Assembly: GCF_001544275.1 (NCBI RefSeq)
Contig: NZ_BCQE01000013.1
Coordinates: 1-64,000 of the forward strand
Reading direction: 5' to 3'
Length of the DNA stretch: 64,000 bases
Source: Enterococcus gallinarum NBRC 100675
Lineage (GTDB): Bacteria; Bacillota; Bacilli; Lactobacillales; Enterococcaceae
A program made the translations under genes and the position numbers. Shown in pieces: positions 1-9,107 of this stretch. The notes below the pieces were generated by a model. The model saw only the letters and a list, made by a program, of their open reading frames with translations. It was not told the origin of the DNA and did not search any database. Numbering within the stretch: position 1 is the first letter of the stretch; every line of letters starts with the position of its first letter.

Positions 1-186
1 TAGATTAAGTGAGACAAGTATAACCAAATATAACAGGGTGGGCAAGAAGATCCATCCGCTAATTCGCTGTAAGCAGACAGATTGTGTTACAGCTCATCGT
101 ATAAAGAAGATATAAAGAAATCCAGCGAACCTTGATACTATCTTTACAACATTTTTTTTAAGATAAGATCAAAGGAGAGGAAGAAG
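1..186 (+). other. Leader/intergenic region upstream of kdpF
   Basis: No gene is visible here. The stretch carries a good ribosome binding site (AAAGGAGAGG, 171-180) for kdpF. The nonamer TATAAAGAA occurs twice in close succession around 100-119, which could be a direct-repeat regulator site or chance in an AT-rich leader. I looked for a c-di-AMP (ydaO-type) riboswitch, which controls potassium uptake genes in some Firmicutes, and could not recognise one. No convincing -35/-10 pair was found, so the promoter may lie upstream of the window or depend on KdpE. Confidence 0.4.
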
Positions 187-267
187 ATGTTACTACTTTT
201 AGGATTCATGAGTTTTGGATTGATGCTTTATCTATTTTGGTTTCTGTTCAAGGGGGAAGAGTTATGA
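187..267 (+). CDS. kdpF: KdpF, small membrane subunit of the Kdp K+-ATPase
   Basis: A 26-codon gene starts at ATG 187 about 7 bases after AAAGGAGAGG and ends at TGA 265-267. The peptide is one hydrophobic segment (rich in Leu, Phe, Met, Gly) followed by a short Lys-Gly-Glu-Glu tail, the size and layout of KdpF, which stabilises the KdpABC complex in the membrane. Its stop overlaps the kdpA start (ATGA at 264-267), so the two are translationally coupled. Assignment rests on size, hydrophobicity and its invariant position before kdpA, not on strong sequence identity. Confidence 0.85.
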   Translation: MLLLLGFMSFGLMLYLFWFLFKGEEL

Positions 268-1940
268 TGAGTTTTGTTTTTCAAGGGCTATTTTTCTTTT
301 TTGTACTACTGATTTTAGCAGCCCCTTTAGGGTTTTATATCAAGATGATCATGACGGGGGAGACGCCCCGTTTCGTCCGCTTTATCCAACCGATCGAGCG
401 GGGATTCTATCGATTGATCGGTTCTGAAAGTCAGCGAAAAATGTCCGCAAAACGTTACTTGATCAGTGTTTTAGGGATCGGGATCTGTTCGCTGCTGTTT
501 TTGACGGGGCTTTTAATGGTTCAAGGTTGGCTGCCAGGGGGCGCAAAAGTTGATAATCTGTCTTTTGATTTAGCACTTAATACAGCAGTCAGCTTTGTCA
601 CCAATACGAACTGGCAAGCATATTCTGGCGAGTTGGCACTATCCAATAGTACGCAAGTCTTTGGTTTGACTGTCCAAAATTTCTTGTCGGCGGCAGTTGG
701 TTTGGCTGTTCTTTGTGCATTCATTCGTGGATTGGTTCAGAAAAAAGAATCCTATTTAGGAAATTTTTGGCAAGACATGGTTCGCGGATTATTGTATATC
801 CTATTACCACTGTCCACGATCATTGCAATTTTATTGATCTCTCAAGGGGTCGTTCAAACTTTCAGTAGCGGAATGGCCTACAACAGTTTGGAAGGAGAAA
901 ATCTTTGGTTATACCTTGGTCCTGTTGCTAGTCAGGTGGCTATCAAACAGTTAGGGACGAACGGTGGCGGCTTTTTTGGGGCCAATTCGGCCCATCCATT
1001 TGAGAATCCGACAATTTTTTCAAACTTTATCGAGAATTTAGCCATTCTCCTTTTACCAGCTGCGCTGATTTTTGCTTTTGGCTTTTGGGTAAAAGACTGG
1101 AAACAAGGACGAACGATTTTATTTGTTTCGCTGTTCTTCCTATTTGCCGCTTTTTTAGGCGTATTGATCAGTGAAAACTATGGACCGATTTTCAACGATG
1201 TCGTTGGTTCAGCCAATATGGAAGGCAAAGAAATTCGTTTTGGGATTGGCTGGTCAAGTTTGTGGGCAGTCAGTACCACGGCAGCTTCCAATGGATCGGT
1301 CAACGCGATGTTGGATAGCTTCACTCCATTAGGCGGTGCAGTGCCGATGTTTCTCATGCAACTAGGGGAAATTATTTTTGGTGGTGTCGGTAGCGGGCTT
1401 TATGGGATGTTAGCATTTCTGCTTTTAGCAGTGTTCATTGCCGGACTGCTTGTTGGACGCACACCAGAATATTTAGGCAAGAAAATCGAAGCCTTTGATA
1501 TCAAAATGGCAAGTTTAGTCATTTTGACGCCGCTTCTGCTGACGCTGTTTGGGGCGATGGCGCTTGCGATGCACCCGGATATTTTGGAATGGTTGACCAA
1601 CAAAGGGGCTCACGGATTTAGTGAACTGTTATACGGAGCAACATCATTGGCTAATAACAACGGAAGTGCATTTAATGGGTTGTTAGCAGATACCCCATTC
1701 TTGAATGTCTTAGGTAGTGGACTCATGCTTTTCTCTCGGTATATTCCGATCATCGCCGTTTTATTTTTGGCTGAAAACATGGGACGCAAGAAGAAAGTAT
1801 CTGTGAATGACGGCACTCTTTCTACCGTCAATCCGACATTCGTCACGATGTTGATGATTGTGATTTTAGTGATCGGAGCATTAAGTTTTCTACCTGCATT
1901 GGCATTAGGTCCGATCGCAGATTTTCTTACGCTGAAATAA
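264..1940 (+). CDS. kdpA: Potassium-transporting ATPase subunit A (KdpA)
   Basis: KdpA is the K+-selective channel-like subunit of the high-affinity KdpFABC pump. The 558-residue protein has about ten membrane segments and the four pore regions of the superfamily of K+ transporters: [42 protein letters not shown] and [14 protein letters not shown]. These Thr/Gly/Asn-rich loops form the selectivity filter. The start is ATG 264 (overlapping the kdpF stop) or ATG 267, with AAGGGGG at 250-256 as ribosome binding site; an upstream in-frame codon at 237 lies inside kdpF and has no such site. kdpB follows after 16 bases. Length is normal for the family. Confidence 0.97.
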   Translation: MMSFVFQGLFFFFVLLILAAPLGFYIKMIMTGETPRFVRFIQPIERGFYRLIGSESQRKMSAKRYLISVLGIGICSLLFLTGLLMVQGWLPGGAKVDNLSFDLALNTAVSFVTNTNWQAYSGELALSNSTQVFGLTVQNFLSAAVGLAVLCAFIRGLVQKKESYLGNFWQDMVRGLLYILLPLSTIIAILLISQGVVQTFSSGMAYNSLEGENLWLYLGPVASQVAIKQLGTNGGGFFGANSAHPFENPTIFSNFIENLAILLLPAALIFAFGFWVKDWKQGRTILFVSLFFLFAAFLGVLISENYGPIFNDVVGSANMEGKEIRFGIGWSSLWAVSTTAASNGSVNAMLDSFTPLGGAVPMFLMQLGEIIFGGVGSGLYGMLAFLLLAVFIAGLLVGRTPEYLGKKIEAFDIKMASLVILTPLLLTLFGAMALAMHPDILEWLTNKGAHGFSELLYGATSLANNNGSAFNGLLADTPFLNVLGSGLMLFSRYIPIIAVLFLAENMGRKKKVSVNDGTLSTVNPTFVTMLMIVILVIGALSFLPALALGPIADFLTLK

Positions 1941-1956
1941 AAAGGAGAAGAATAAA

Positions 1957-3987
1957 ATGAAAAAGATATATCGCTGGGCAATCAAGCAAGCATTTCTCAA
2001 ACTAGATCCGCGGCAACAAATAAAAAATCCAGTGATGTTCGTGGTTTATATTGGTGCCATCGCAGCGACGGTTCTCTGCTTTGAGCAATCTGACATTCCA
2101 TTGTGGTTTACCATCACGATCACCAGCTTACTTTGGCTCACATTGCTTTTCGCAAATTTTGCCGAAGCGGTCGCGGAAGGTCGTGGGAAAGCTCAGGCAG
2201 ATAGCTTAAAACAAGCCAAAAAAGATGTCATGACTTACAAAATCAATGATTTACAGGATATCCAATCAGAGCAGTTCATTGAAATGAAGTCATCAGATTT
2301 GAAAAAAGGTGACTTGGTTTATGTCGTCTCTGGGCAGCAGATTCCGGCAGATGGCGATGTCATTGAAGGTGCTGCATCGGTAGATGAGAGTGCCATTACA
2401 GGAGAATCGGCGCCGGTGATCCGAGAATCAGGTGGAGACCGCAGTGCGGTCACTGGCGGGACGACGGTTGTTTCTGATTACTTGGTCATTCGGGTGACAT
2501 CAGAAAATGGTCATTCATTTTTGGACAAAATGATTTCAATGGTAGAGGGCACACAGCGCAAAAAGACCCCGAATGAAATTGGGCTGCAGATTTTTCTGAT
2601 CACATTGACGATCATCTTTTTAGCCGTTGCCGTGACATTGGTGCCATTTACAGAATTAAGCAGCGTTCTTTCGCAAAAAGGCACCGCGATTTCCAGTATT
2701 GTAGTGATTGCATTGCTTGTCTGTCTCGCCCCTACAACGATCGGCGCTTTGATTTCTTCGATCGGGATTGCGGGAATGAGTCGCTTGACGAAAGAAAATG
2801 TCATTGCCATGAGCGGACGTGCCATCGAAGCGGCTGGCGATGTCGATATTTTACTATTGGATAAAACAGGGACCATTACGCTAGGAAACCGCCGCGCTAG
2901 CGCTTTTCTACCGGTAGCCGGTATTAGTGAAGAGCAATTGGCAGATGCCGCGCAGCTTTCCTCTTTAGCTGATGAAACGGCAGAAGGCCGCAGTATTGTT
3001 ATTCTAGCAAAAGAAAAATTTGGGATTCGAGAACGAGCTTTTGAACAATCGGAAGTGAAATTCATCGATTTTAGTGCCAAGACACGGATGAGCGGCATAG
3101 ATTATCGTGGCGATCAAATTCGTAAAGGCGCGGCGGATACGATCAAGAAATATGTGCTCGCTCGTGGCGGTACCTACCCACCACAGTGTGACCAAATCGT
3201 AGCCAAAGTGGCGCAATCCGGGGGTACCCCGTTGGTAGTTGTCAAAAATGACCAAGTCATGGGGGTCATCTACCTGAAGGATATCGTCAAAAATGGCGTA
3301 CAGGAAAACTTTGCCGATATGCGAAAAATGGGCATCAAAACCATTATGATCACAGGAGACAATCCATTGACCGCTGCAGCGATTGCGGCAGAAGCGGGAG
3401 TCGATGATTTTCTCGCGGAAGCAACGCCAGAAAATAAAATGGAATTGATTCGTCAATACCAAGAAAAAGGACACTTAGTAGCCATGACCGGTGACGGAAC
3501 CAACGATGCGCCAGCATTGGCCCAAGCAGATGTGGCAATGGCGATGAATACCGGAACACAGGCTGCCAAGGAGGCTGGAAATATGATCGATCTGGATTCC
3601 AGTCCTACCAAATTGCTGCAAGTCGTGCGAATCGGTAAGCAGCTGTTGATGACCCGTGGCGCATTGACGACATTCAGTATTGCCAATGATGTGGCGAAAT
3701 ATTTCGCCGTGATTCCTGTTCTTTTTTATGGTATCTATCCTGAACTGGCACAGTTGAACATAATGCAGTTAGGCAGTCCTCTGACGGCGATCTTGTCAGC
3801 CGTGATCTATAATGCGGTCATTATCGTCGCTTTGATTCCATTAGCACTAAAAGGTGTCAAATATAAAGAAAAACCAGCAAGTCAAATCTTGCGCCACAAT
3901 TTACTGGTTTATGGGCTAGGCGGATTGATCGCACCTTTCATTTTTATCAAATTGATCGATATCGTATTGAGCTTTTTCCTACTATGA
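1957..3987 (+). CDS. kdpB: Potassium-transporting P-type ATPase subunit B (KdpB)
   Basis: KdpB is the ATP-hydrolysing subunit of the Kdp pump. The 676-residue sequence shows the P-type ATPase order: N-terminal membrane segments, actuator motif [14 protein letters not shown], phosphorylation motif [14 protein letters not shown] with the acceptor Asp, the nucleotide-binding domain ([19 protein letters not shown]), the hinge [18 protein letters not shown], and C-terminal membrane segments. All key residues are present and the length is typical. A good ribosome binding site (AAAAGGAGAAG) precedes ATG 1957. It is the third gene of the kdpFABCDE operon, 16 bases after kdpA and 24 before kdpC. Confidence 0.98.
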   Translation: MKKIYRWAIKQAFLKLDPRQQIKNPVMFVVYIGAIAATVLCFEQSDIPLWFTITITSLLWLTLLFANFAEAVAEGRGKAQADSLKQAKKDVMTYKINDLQDIQSEQFIEMKSSDLKKGDLVYVVSGQQIPADGDVIEGAASVDESAITGESAPVIRESGGDRSAVTGGTTVVSDYLVIRVTSENGHSFLDKMISMVEGTQRKKTPNEIGLQIFLITLTIIFLAVAVTLVPFTELSSVLSQKGTAISSIVVIALLVCLAPTTIGALISSIGIAGMSRLTKENVIAMSGRAIEAAGDVDILLLDKTGTITLGNRRASAFLPVAGISEEQLADAAQLSSLADETAEGRSIVILAKEKFGIRERAFEQSEVKFIDFSAKTRMSGIDYRGDQIRKGAADTIKKYVLARGGTYPPQCDQIVAKVAQSGGTPLVVVKNDQVMGVIYLKDIVKNGVQENFADMRKMGIKTIMITGDNPLTAAAIAAEAGVDDFLAEATPENKMELIRQYQEKGHLVAMTGDGTNDAPALAQADVAMAMNTGTQAAKEAGNMIDLDSSPTKLLQVVRIGKQLLMTRGALTTFSIANDVAKYFAVIPVLFYGIYPELAQLNIMQLGSPLTAILSAVIYNAVIIVALIPLALKGVKYKEKPASQILRHNLLVYGLGGLIAPFIFIKLIDIVLSFFLL

Positions 3988-4011
3988 ACAAATTGAAAGA
4001 AGGATGCAGAA

Positions 4012-4533
4012 ATGAAAAAGATTTTAGGGACCCAATTGCGTTTCTTGGTTATTAGTATTTTGTTTTTTGGCGGATTGTATACTGCTGTGATCACTGGTGT
4101 CGGTCAATTGCTTTTTTCCAACCAAGCAAACGGCAGTCAACGGATTGTAGATGGAGAAATAATTGGCTCGACACTGATTGGTCAACAGTTCCTGCAACCA
4201 GGCTATTTTGCTGGCAGAAGTGATGCGGTCTCCCAATTGTCTCCGGTCTCTGCGGAACAGGAGACACTGGTATCAGACAGAAAGACGGCACTTCAAAGAG
4301 AAAATCAAATCACAGAGGTACCGGTTGATCTGGTGACCGCATCAGCCAGTGGAGTAGACCCGCATATTACTGTTGCAGCGGCTGAAGTCCAAGTCCCTCG
4401 CATCGCCAAAGAACGCAATCGTAAGGAAACAGCCATTCGTGCTATAATAAAAGAAAATACACAAAAAGATTGGTTTTCTGATCGAACATTTGTCAATGTG
4501 CTGGAACTGAATTTAGCATTAGATAAACTGTAA
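4012..4533 (+). CDS. kdpC: Potassium-transporting ATPase subunit C (KdpC)
   Basis: KdpC is the small accessory subunit that stabilises the KdpA-KdpB assembly. The 173-residue protein has one N-terminal membrane helix (about residues 9-29) and an extracytoplasmic domain with the family motifs GSTLIGQQF, PGYFAGRSDAVS and VDPHITVAAAEVQVPRIA. The start at ATG 4012 is preceded by GAAAGAAGGATG. It sits between kdpB and kdpD in the operon. Length is slightly below the usual 185-195 residues, with no sign of damage. Confidence 0.96.
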   Translation: MKKILGTQLRFLVISILFFGGLYTAVITGVGQLLFSNQANGSQRIVDGEIIGSTLIGQQFLQPGYFAGRSDAVSQLSPVSAEQETLVSDRKTALQRENQITEVPVDLVTASASGVDPHITVAAAEVQVPRIAKERNRKETAIRAIIKENTQKDWFSDRTFVNVLELNLALDKL

Positions 4534-4558
4534 GTGATTTTTGATGGGAGAAGCAAAA

Positions 4559-7135
4559 ATGGATAGACCAACACCCTTGGATACATTGAAAGCAGGAAAT
4601 CGAAAAAAAGGCCGGTTGCGGGTGTACTTTGGCTTTGCTGCAGGAGTAGGAAAAACTTATGCCATGCTTTTAGAAGCACAGGAACTAAAAGCCCTCGGCA
4701 AAGATGTGGTGATAGGCTATATCGAACCTCATGATCGTCCAGATACCAATAGTCTGTTGGTTGGTTTGCGGCAGATTCCATTGAAAGAAATCCAGTACAA
4801 AGGGATTACGTTGACTGAACCAGATATTGATGCGATCATTCAGCAACAGCCAGCGATTGTCTTGATCGATGAGTTGGCCCATACGAATGCTGAAGGTTCA
4901 AGAAACCGCAAGAGGTACCAAGACATCGAAGAGCTCTTGAATGCCGGTATTGATGTGCATACGACGGTCAATGTCCAACACATTGAAAGTTTGAATGATA
5001 TTGTAGAAGAAGTAACTGGGATCGAAGTCAAAGAGACGGTCCCAGATACATTCTTCCAACAAGCAACATTGAAAGTGATCGATGTCGAACCAGATGAGCT
5101 GATCGATCGGTTGGCACAAGGGAAAATCTATGCTAACGAAAATGCCAAGCGAGCGCTGCAGCATTTTTTTATTCCCAAAAAACTGGAACAACTGCGGGGA
5201 TTGGCGATTCAGCGGGCTTCTGACCACATCAATCGAATCAGTGGCCGAACCAATGGCATCCAGAGCAAACTGATCACGATTGTCCAGGATGCATTCCCTA
5301 AAATGGCAGAAAAAAGTATTCGTTGGACAGCGCGATTAGCACAAGGATTAGGTGCTGAATGGACTGTGCTTTATATACGTTCGGAAGAAAAAAATGAAGC
5401 AACGACATTAGCCGAAAAGTTAGGCGCGGAAGTCGTTGTCATTGAAGAAGACAATTATTTTGAAACAATCATCGAATATGCCAAGCTGGTGGGAGCCACC
5501 GACATCATCATGGGTAAAAACCTGGCCAAGCCATGGTATGAGAAACTGTTTGTGGAAGAACTTGATGTGCGGCTACTGAAACGGTTGCCTGACACTGAGA
5601 TTCATTTGATTCCTTACAAAGAGGAGCGTGCTTCTATTTTTTCTCTTTCCAAGAAAGTCATCGAAGGAGGGGGAAAGGATCTAGCGATTGCCCTGATCAG
5701 TGTTTTCTTAGCGACACTGACGACTGAAGTGATGCAGTATTTGCATTTTGGTGATCAGAATTTGATGCTCGTCTACATCTTTTTTATTCTACTTGTGGCG
5801 CGTCTAACTTCAGGCTATTTCTGGAGCGCTCTTTCTTCGATCCTGAGCGTCCTAGCCTTCAACTGGTTCTTCGTTGAACCACTGTACTCCTTGACCGTCT
5901 ATAAACAAGGTTATCCTATTACGTTAGTCATCATGCTGCTTGTCGCATTGATGATCAGTAATTTAATGGTTCGTTTAAAAAAACAAGCTGTTCATTCAAT
6001 GGAAAAAGAACAGCAGATGGAAATACTTTATGAGTTGAACAAACAATTTGTTCTAGCAGAAGACCGGCAGCAGATTTTTGATTTGTCAGCCACCTATCTG
6101 GCCCGCTTGTTAGATCGCGAAGTGATTTTGTATGATGCACAAGCGCAAAAACAAAGTCAATATGGAGCAAAAAAACAATCCGCATTGAGTCATCCGGAAG
6201 AAGCGGCTGTTGCTTATTGGTCTGCCAAAAATCAGAAAGAGTCTGGTTATGGGACCGATACATTAAGTGGTGCTAAGGGATTTTATTTACCGATTATTGC
6301 CAATAGCAAAACATTGGCTGTTTTAGGAATTCGCAGAAGCCGTAATTTTCCACTTGAGAACAGCCAACTAAATTATCTGCGCTTAGTGTTGACCCAATTA
6401 GCTGTGATTTTAGAACAAACAGAATTGAAGGATGAAAAAGAAAAAATTGAATTAGAAAATGAACGAGAAAAAGTTCGCAGCAATTTGTTGCGGGCAATCT
6501 CTCATGATTTACGGACACCTTTAACGGCGATTTCAGGAATTGCGGAAACGCTCTTACAAACCAATAACTCTTTAAAAGAAGCGACTCGCAGCAAGTTATT
6601 GACAGACATCCAAAGTGAGTCCCAATGGCTGATCCGCATGGTGGAGAATTTGCTTTCGATCACTCGTATCAACATGGACACGATGCAAGTCAAGAAAACC
6701 CCAGAACCAATCGAAGAGATCATTGGTGCAGTCTATGAACATGCTAAGAAAGTCTATCCGGAAAAAGAGTTGATCGTTCAGTTGCCGGAATCGGTCCTGT
6801 TCGTAGAAGTAGATCCGATTTTGATGGAACAAGCGATTTTTAATTTAGTAGAAAATGCCTTTCGACATGGTTCAGACTCGGAAAAAGTCTACTTGTCTGT
6901 ATTTCAAGAAGGAGCAAAAACGGTATGTGAAATAAAAAATACCGGGGAAATATCTATGAAGCAGTTTGAACGGATCCAATCAAATCTGTCTTCAGACAAT
7001 GAAGTGCCGGTAGACTCAAAAAATGGTCTCGGCATCGGCCTGAGCATCGTCAAAACCATTGTTCATGCCCATCATGGCAAGTTGGAGATGGCCGTAGCAG
7101 ATGGTCAAACGGTCGTACGCATTTATTTGAATTAA
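4559..7135 (+). CDS. kdpD: Osmosensitive K+ sensor histidine kinase KdpD
   Basis: KdpD senses K+ limitation and phosphorylates KdpE. The 858-residue protein has the full domain order: N-terminal KdpD domain with Walker A (FGFAAGVGKTYAM) and LIDELAHTNAEGSRN, a universal-stress-protein-like domain (about 240-360), four membrane helices (about 375-475), a GAF-like region, the HisKA box RAISHDLRTPLTAISG with the phosphorylated His, and the ATPase domain ending GLGIGLSIVKTIVHAHHG. I place the start at ATG 4559, 8 bases after GGGAG; TTG 4541 and ATG 4544 upstream have no suitable site. kdpE follows after a short gap. Full-length KdpD next to kdpFABC suggests conventional control. Confidence 0.96.
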   Translation: MDRPTPLDTLKAGNRKKGRLRVYFGFAAGVGKTYAMLLEAQELKALGKDVVIGYIEPHDRPDTNSLLVGLRQIPLKEIQYKGITLTEPDIDAIIQQQPAIVLIDELAHTNAEGSRNRKRYQDIEELLNAGIDVHTTVNVQHIESLNDIVEEVTGIEVKETVPDTFFQQATLKVIDVEPDELIDRLAQGKIYANENAKRALQHFFIPKKLEQLRGLAIQRASDHINRISGRTNGIQSKLITIVQDAFPKMAEKSIRWTARLAQGLGAEWTVLYIRSEEKNEATTLAEKLGAEVVVIEEDNYFETIIEYAKLVGATDIIMGKNLAKPWYEKLFVEELDVRLLKRLPDTEIHLIPYKEERASIFSLSKKVIEGGGKDLAIALISVFLATLTTEVMQYLHFGDQNLMLVYIFFILLVARLTSGYFWSALSSILSVLAFNWFFVEPLYSLTVYKQGYPITLVIMLLVALMISNLMVRLKKQAVHSMEKEQQMEILYELNKQFVLAEDRQQIFDLSATYLARLLDREVILYDAQAQKQSQYGAKKQSALSHPEEAAVAYWSAKNQKESGYGTDTLSGAKGFYLPIIANSKTLAVLGIRRSRNFPLENSQLNYLRLVLTQLAVILEQTELKDEKEKIELENEREKVRSNLLRAISHDLRTPLTAISGIAETLLQTNNSLKEATRSKLLTDIQSESQWLIRMVENLLSITRINMDTMQVKKTPEPIEEIIGAVYEHAKKVYPEKELIVQLPESVLFVEVDPILMEQAIFNLVENAFRHGSDSEKVYLSVFQEGAKTVCEIKNTGEISMKQFERIQSNLSSDNEVPVDSKNGLGIGLSIVKTIVHAHHGKLEMAVADGQTVVRIYLN

Positions 7136-7150
7136 CTGGAGGTGGGCATC

Positions 7151-7837
7151 ATGGGAAGAACTGTCTTGCTGATTGAAGACGATCCGACGATCGCCGATTT
7201 TATGGAAGTCGTTTTAGAAAAAGAAAGGTATCATATTCGAGTAGCAGAGACTGGAATGGCTGCGCTGACGATTTTTCAGGAACAATCCTTTGACTTGATT
7301 TTACTTGACCTAGGACTGCCCGATATTGACGGCATGGAGTTATTGAAAATCATTCGCAAACGGATGGCGGTGCCATTGATCGTGATCTCAGCTCGCAGCA
7401 ATGAAAGCGAGAAGGTTAAAGCGTTGGATCTTGGTGCGGATGATTATGTGACTAAGCCTTTTGGCATGAATGAATTGCTTGCAAGGATCCGCACAGCATT
7501 CAGACATCGTAAGCAAGAGCCAATGCCGCTAGTCATCAAGAATGGTGAATTAACACTTGATACTGAAAGGCAGCTTTTGACTAAGAACGGAGCAGAGATC
7601 CATTTAACCAAAAATGAGTACCGAATCTTAACTGTTTTGTTCCAACATCTAGGTAAAGTCGTAACTTACCAAACATTGGCGACAGAAGTTTGGGGACCTT
7701 ATGGCACTGATCCGCAAGTATTGCGGGTCAATATGTCAAATATACGAAAAAAAATCGAGACCAATACCATCAGTCCTGAATACTTGATCACTGAGATCGG
7801 TATCGGTTATCGCTTAAGGGATCATCGCGACTTGTGA
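7151..7837 (+). CDS. kdpE: KdpE response regulator, activator of kdp
   Basis: A 228-residue OmpR/PhoB-type response regulator. The receiver domain has the acidic pair in LLIEDDPTIADFM, the phosphorylated Asp in LILLDLGLPDIDGME and the Lys in DDYVTKPFGMNELLARI; the C-terminal winged-helix domain carries LTKNEYRIL and NMSNIRKKI. Start ATG 7151 follows GGAGGTG at 7138-7144; the in-frame GTG at 7142 lies inside that site and is unlikely. It is the last gene of the operon and is followed within about 20 bases by a strong terminator. Confidence 0.96.
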   Translation: MGRTVLLIEDDPTIADFMEVVLEKERYHIRVAETGMAALTIFQEQSFDLILLDLGLPDIDGMELLKIIRKRMAVPLIVISARSNESEKVKALDLGADDYVTKPFGMNELLARIRTAFRHRKQEPMPLVIKNGELTLDTERQLLTKNGAEIHLTKNEYRILTVLFQHLGKVVTYQTLATEVWGPYGTDPQVLRVNMSNIRKKIETNTISPEYLITEIGIGYRLRDHRDL

Positions 7838-7853
7838 GGATTTTTAACAAGAG

Positions 7854-7896
7854 AAAGCAGACTATTTTTCTATGAGGAAAGACAGTCTGCTTTTTT
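7854..7896 (+). terminator. Rho-independent terminator of the kdp operon
   Basis: AAAGCAGACT (7854-7863) pairs perfectly with AGTCTGCTTT (7884-7893) and the right arm runs into a T-tract. It lies 16 bases after the kdpE stop, so it closes kdpFABCDE. The next 200 bases up to 8107 hold no gene and only a weak 6-bp inverted repeat (CCTCTG 7992 / CAGAGG 8017). Confidence 0.88.
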
Positions 7897-8107
7897 CTAT
7901 TGTCATGGACTAAAAAGCGAACACGCTTACGCTTAGACGGTATCAGAACTTTAATCGTTAGCTTTGGTTTTTATTTAGACTAACCATCAATCCTCTGAAG
8001 TCCAAAGAAAGGAGAGCAGAGGAAATTACTTTTTCATAGCCCATTAGTACATGATTGAAAGGTTCTTAAACAAAGGAAGATTAGGCTGTTACGCTATTTA
8101 AAGAAGG

Positions 8108-8956
8108 CTATTCTTTGATTTTAGAAATCGTACGTCGAACTTTCGCAATGGAGTCTTGAGATTTGTTGCGGTTGATAAACATCAAAATCACATAGAGCGA
8201 ATCGATGATACTTAGTTGAGAGATTCTGGAAGCAAGAGCTTCTGAACGAAATTCGATTTCTTCGGAAACGGAGATAAATACGACATCCCCTAATTTGGCT
8301 AGCGGAGATGCTGCGTGACTGGTAATAACGATAACTTTGGCGCCGCAATCTTTGGCGACTTGCGCAAGTTCGATCGTTTCTTTCGATTTACCCGTATGAG
8401 AAATCAACAGGGCACAATCTTCTGGGGTCAGTAACGCTGCTTCCATCAACTGAATGTGATAATCCGCACTGTGAACGACAGAAATCGGTGAGCGCAAGAA
8501 TTTATGGTATGCATCAGCGGCAACGATTTCAGAACCGCCTACGCCAAAAAAGAACAATCGCTTGGCACTGTCGATCATTTGGACGGCTTGTTTCAAATCT
8601 TCTTCTTGCAGTAGTTTCCGCGTATCGGTCAATGTGGTGAGGTTGGAATCAAAGACTTTTCGCGCCATGGTCAGCTCGTTATCTGATTGCTGAATATTTT
8701 CATGGAAAGAGATGGCGGATAAATCATTTTCTTGCATCAACATGGCCATCTTGAAGTCTTTAAAACCGTTGTAACCAAGTTTTTTGGTAAATTGAAAAAA
8801 TGTCGAATCCGCCATTCCTAGCTCATTTGCTAAATCACTAATGGAACTATGGCTAACCTTACTGGGGTTTTCAAGTATGTAATCGGCGATTGCTTGTTCT
8901 TTGGGGCTTAAGTCTTTATAGAGGGTCTTGATTTTTAAGCGAATCGATATAGTCAT
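8108..8956 (-). CDS. RpiR/MurR-family transcriptional regulator (HTH plus SIS domain)
   Basis: A 282-residue regulator with an N-terminal RpiR helix-turn-helix (LSPKEQAIADYILENP ... SISDLANELGMADSTFFQFTKKLGYNGFKDFK) and a C-terminal SIS sugar-phosphate binding domain (about 120-260: FFGVGGSEIVAADAYHKF, ALLISHTGKSKETIELA). RpiR proteins sense phosphosugars. The start is ATG 8956 with AAAGGAG directly upstream; a TTG at 8977 lies before that site. It is divergent from the 9108-18426 sugar-acid operon, with twin A/T palindromes around that operon's promoter, so it very probably controls it in response to a phosphorylated sugar acid. Confidence 0.92.
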   Translation of the reverse strand: MTISIRLKIKTLYKDLSPKEQAIADYILENPSKVSHSSISDLANELGMADSTFFQFTKKLGYNGFKDFKMAMLMQENDLSAISFHENIQQSDNELTMARKVFDSNLTTLTDTRKLLQEEDLKQAVQMIDSAKRLFFFGVGGSEIVAADAYHKFLRSPISVVHSADYHIQLMEAALLTPEDCALLISHTGKSKETIELAQVAKDCGAKVIVITSHAASPLAKLGDVVFISVSEEIEFRSEALASRISQLSIIDSLYVILMFINRNKSQDSIAKVRRTISKIKE

Positions 8957-9031
8957 AGTGTTTTTCTCCTTTTTCAATACATTCCGAAGCCTTCATTTTT
9001 AAAGTACAACGATTTCTAGAGAAATGCAAAT

Positions 9032-9045
9032 AAAAAATATTTTTT
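9032..9045. promoter_or_regulatory. Putative RpiR operator, copy 1
   Basis: AAAAAATATTTTTT at 9032-9045 lies within a perfect 20-bp palindrome spanning 9029-9048. The same 14-mer recurs at 9063-9076, exactly 31 bp (about three helical turns) downstream, with the -35 box between the copies. RpiR proteins bind such A/T-rich palindromes as paired dimers. Ownership by the divergent RpiR gene is inferred. Confidence 0.6.
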
Positions 9046-9055
9046 ATTATTTGTA

Positions 9056-9083
9056 TTTACAAAAAAAATATTTTTTGTATAAT
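9056..9083 (+). promoter_or_regulatory. Sigma-A promoter of the sugar-acid PTS operon
   Basis: TTTACA (9056-9061) and TATAAT (9078-9083) are separated by 16 bp, 25 bases before the first start codon at 9108. The spacer contains the second copy of the A/T palindrome, so repressor binding would block RNA polymerase directly. Confidence 0.75.
9063..9076. promoter_or_regulatory. Putative RpiR operator, copy 2
   Basis: Exact second copy of AAAAAATATTTTTT, lying between the -35 and -10 boxes. See the copy at 9032-9045 for spacing and reasoning. Confidence 0.6.
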
Positions 9084-9107
9084 GAAGATAGAAATGGAGG
9101 CGCTATC

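Noticed and set aside
1-186. c-di-AMP riboswitch before kdp
   Set aside because: Expected from potassium biology, but the leader is short and I could not match the conserved helices or loops.
2511-3098. 195-residue open frame antisense to kdpB
   Set aside because: Lies entirely within kdpB in a shadow frame, and kdpB has all P-type ATPase motifs.
9024-9107. Upstream start for the 6-phosphogluconate dehydrogenase-like gene
   Set aside because: The extension reads through the -35/-10 promoter and operators and has no ribosome binding site; ATG 9108 does.
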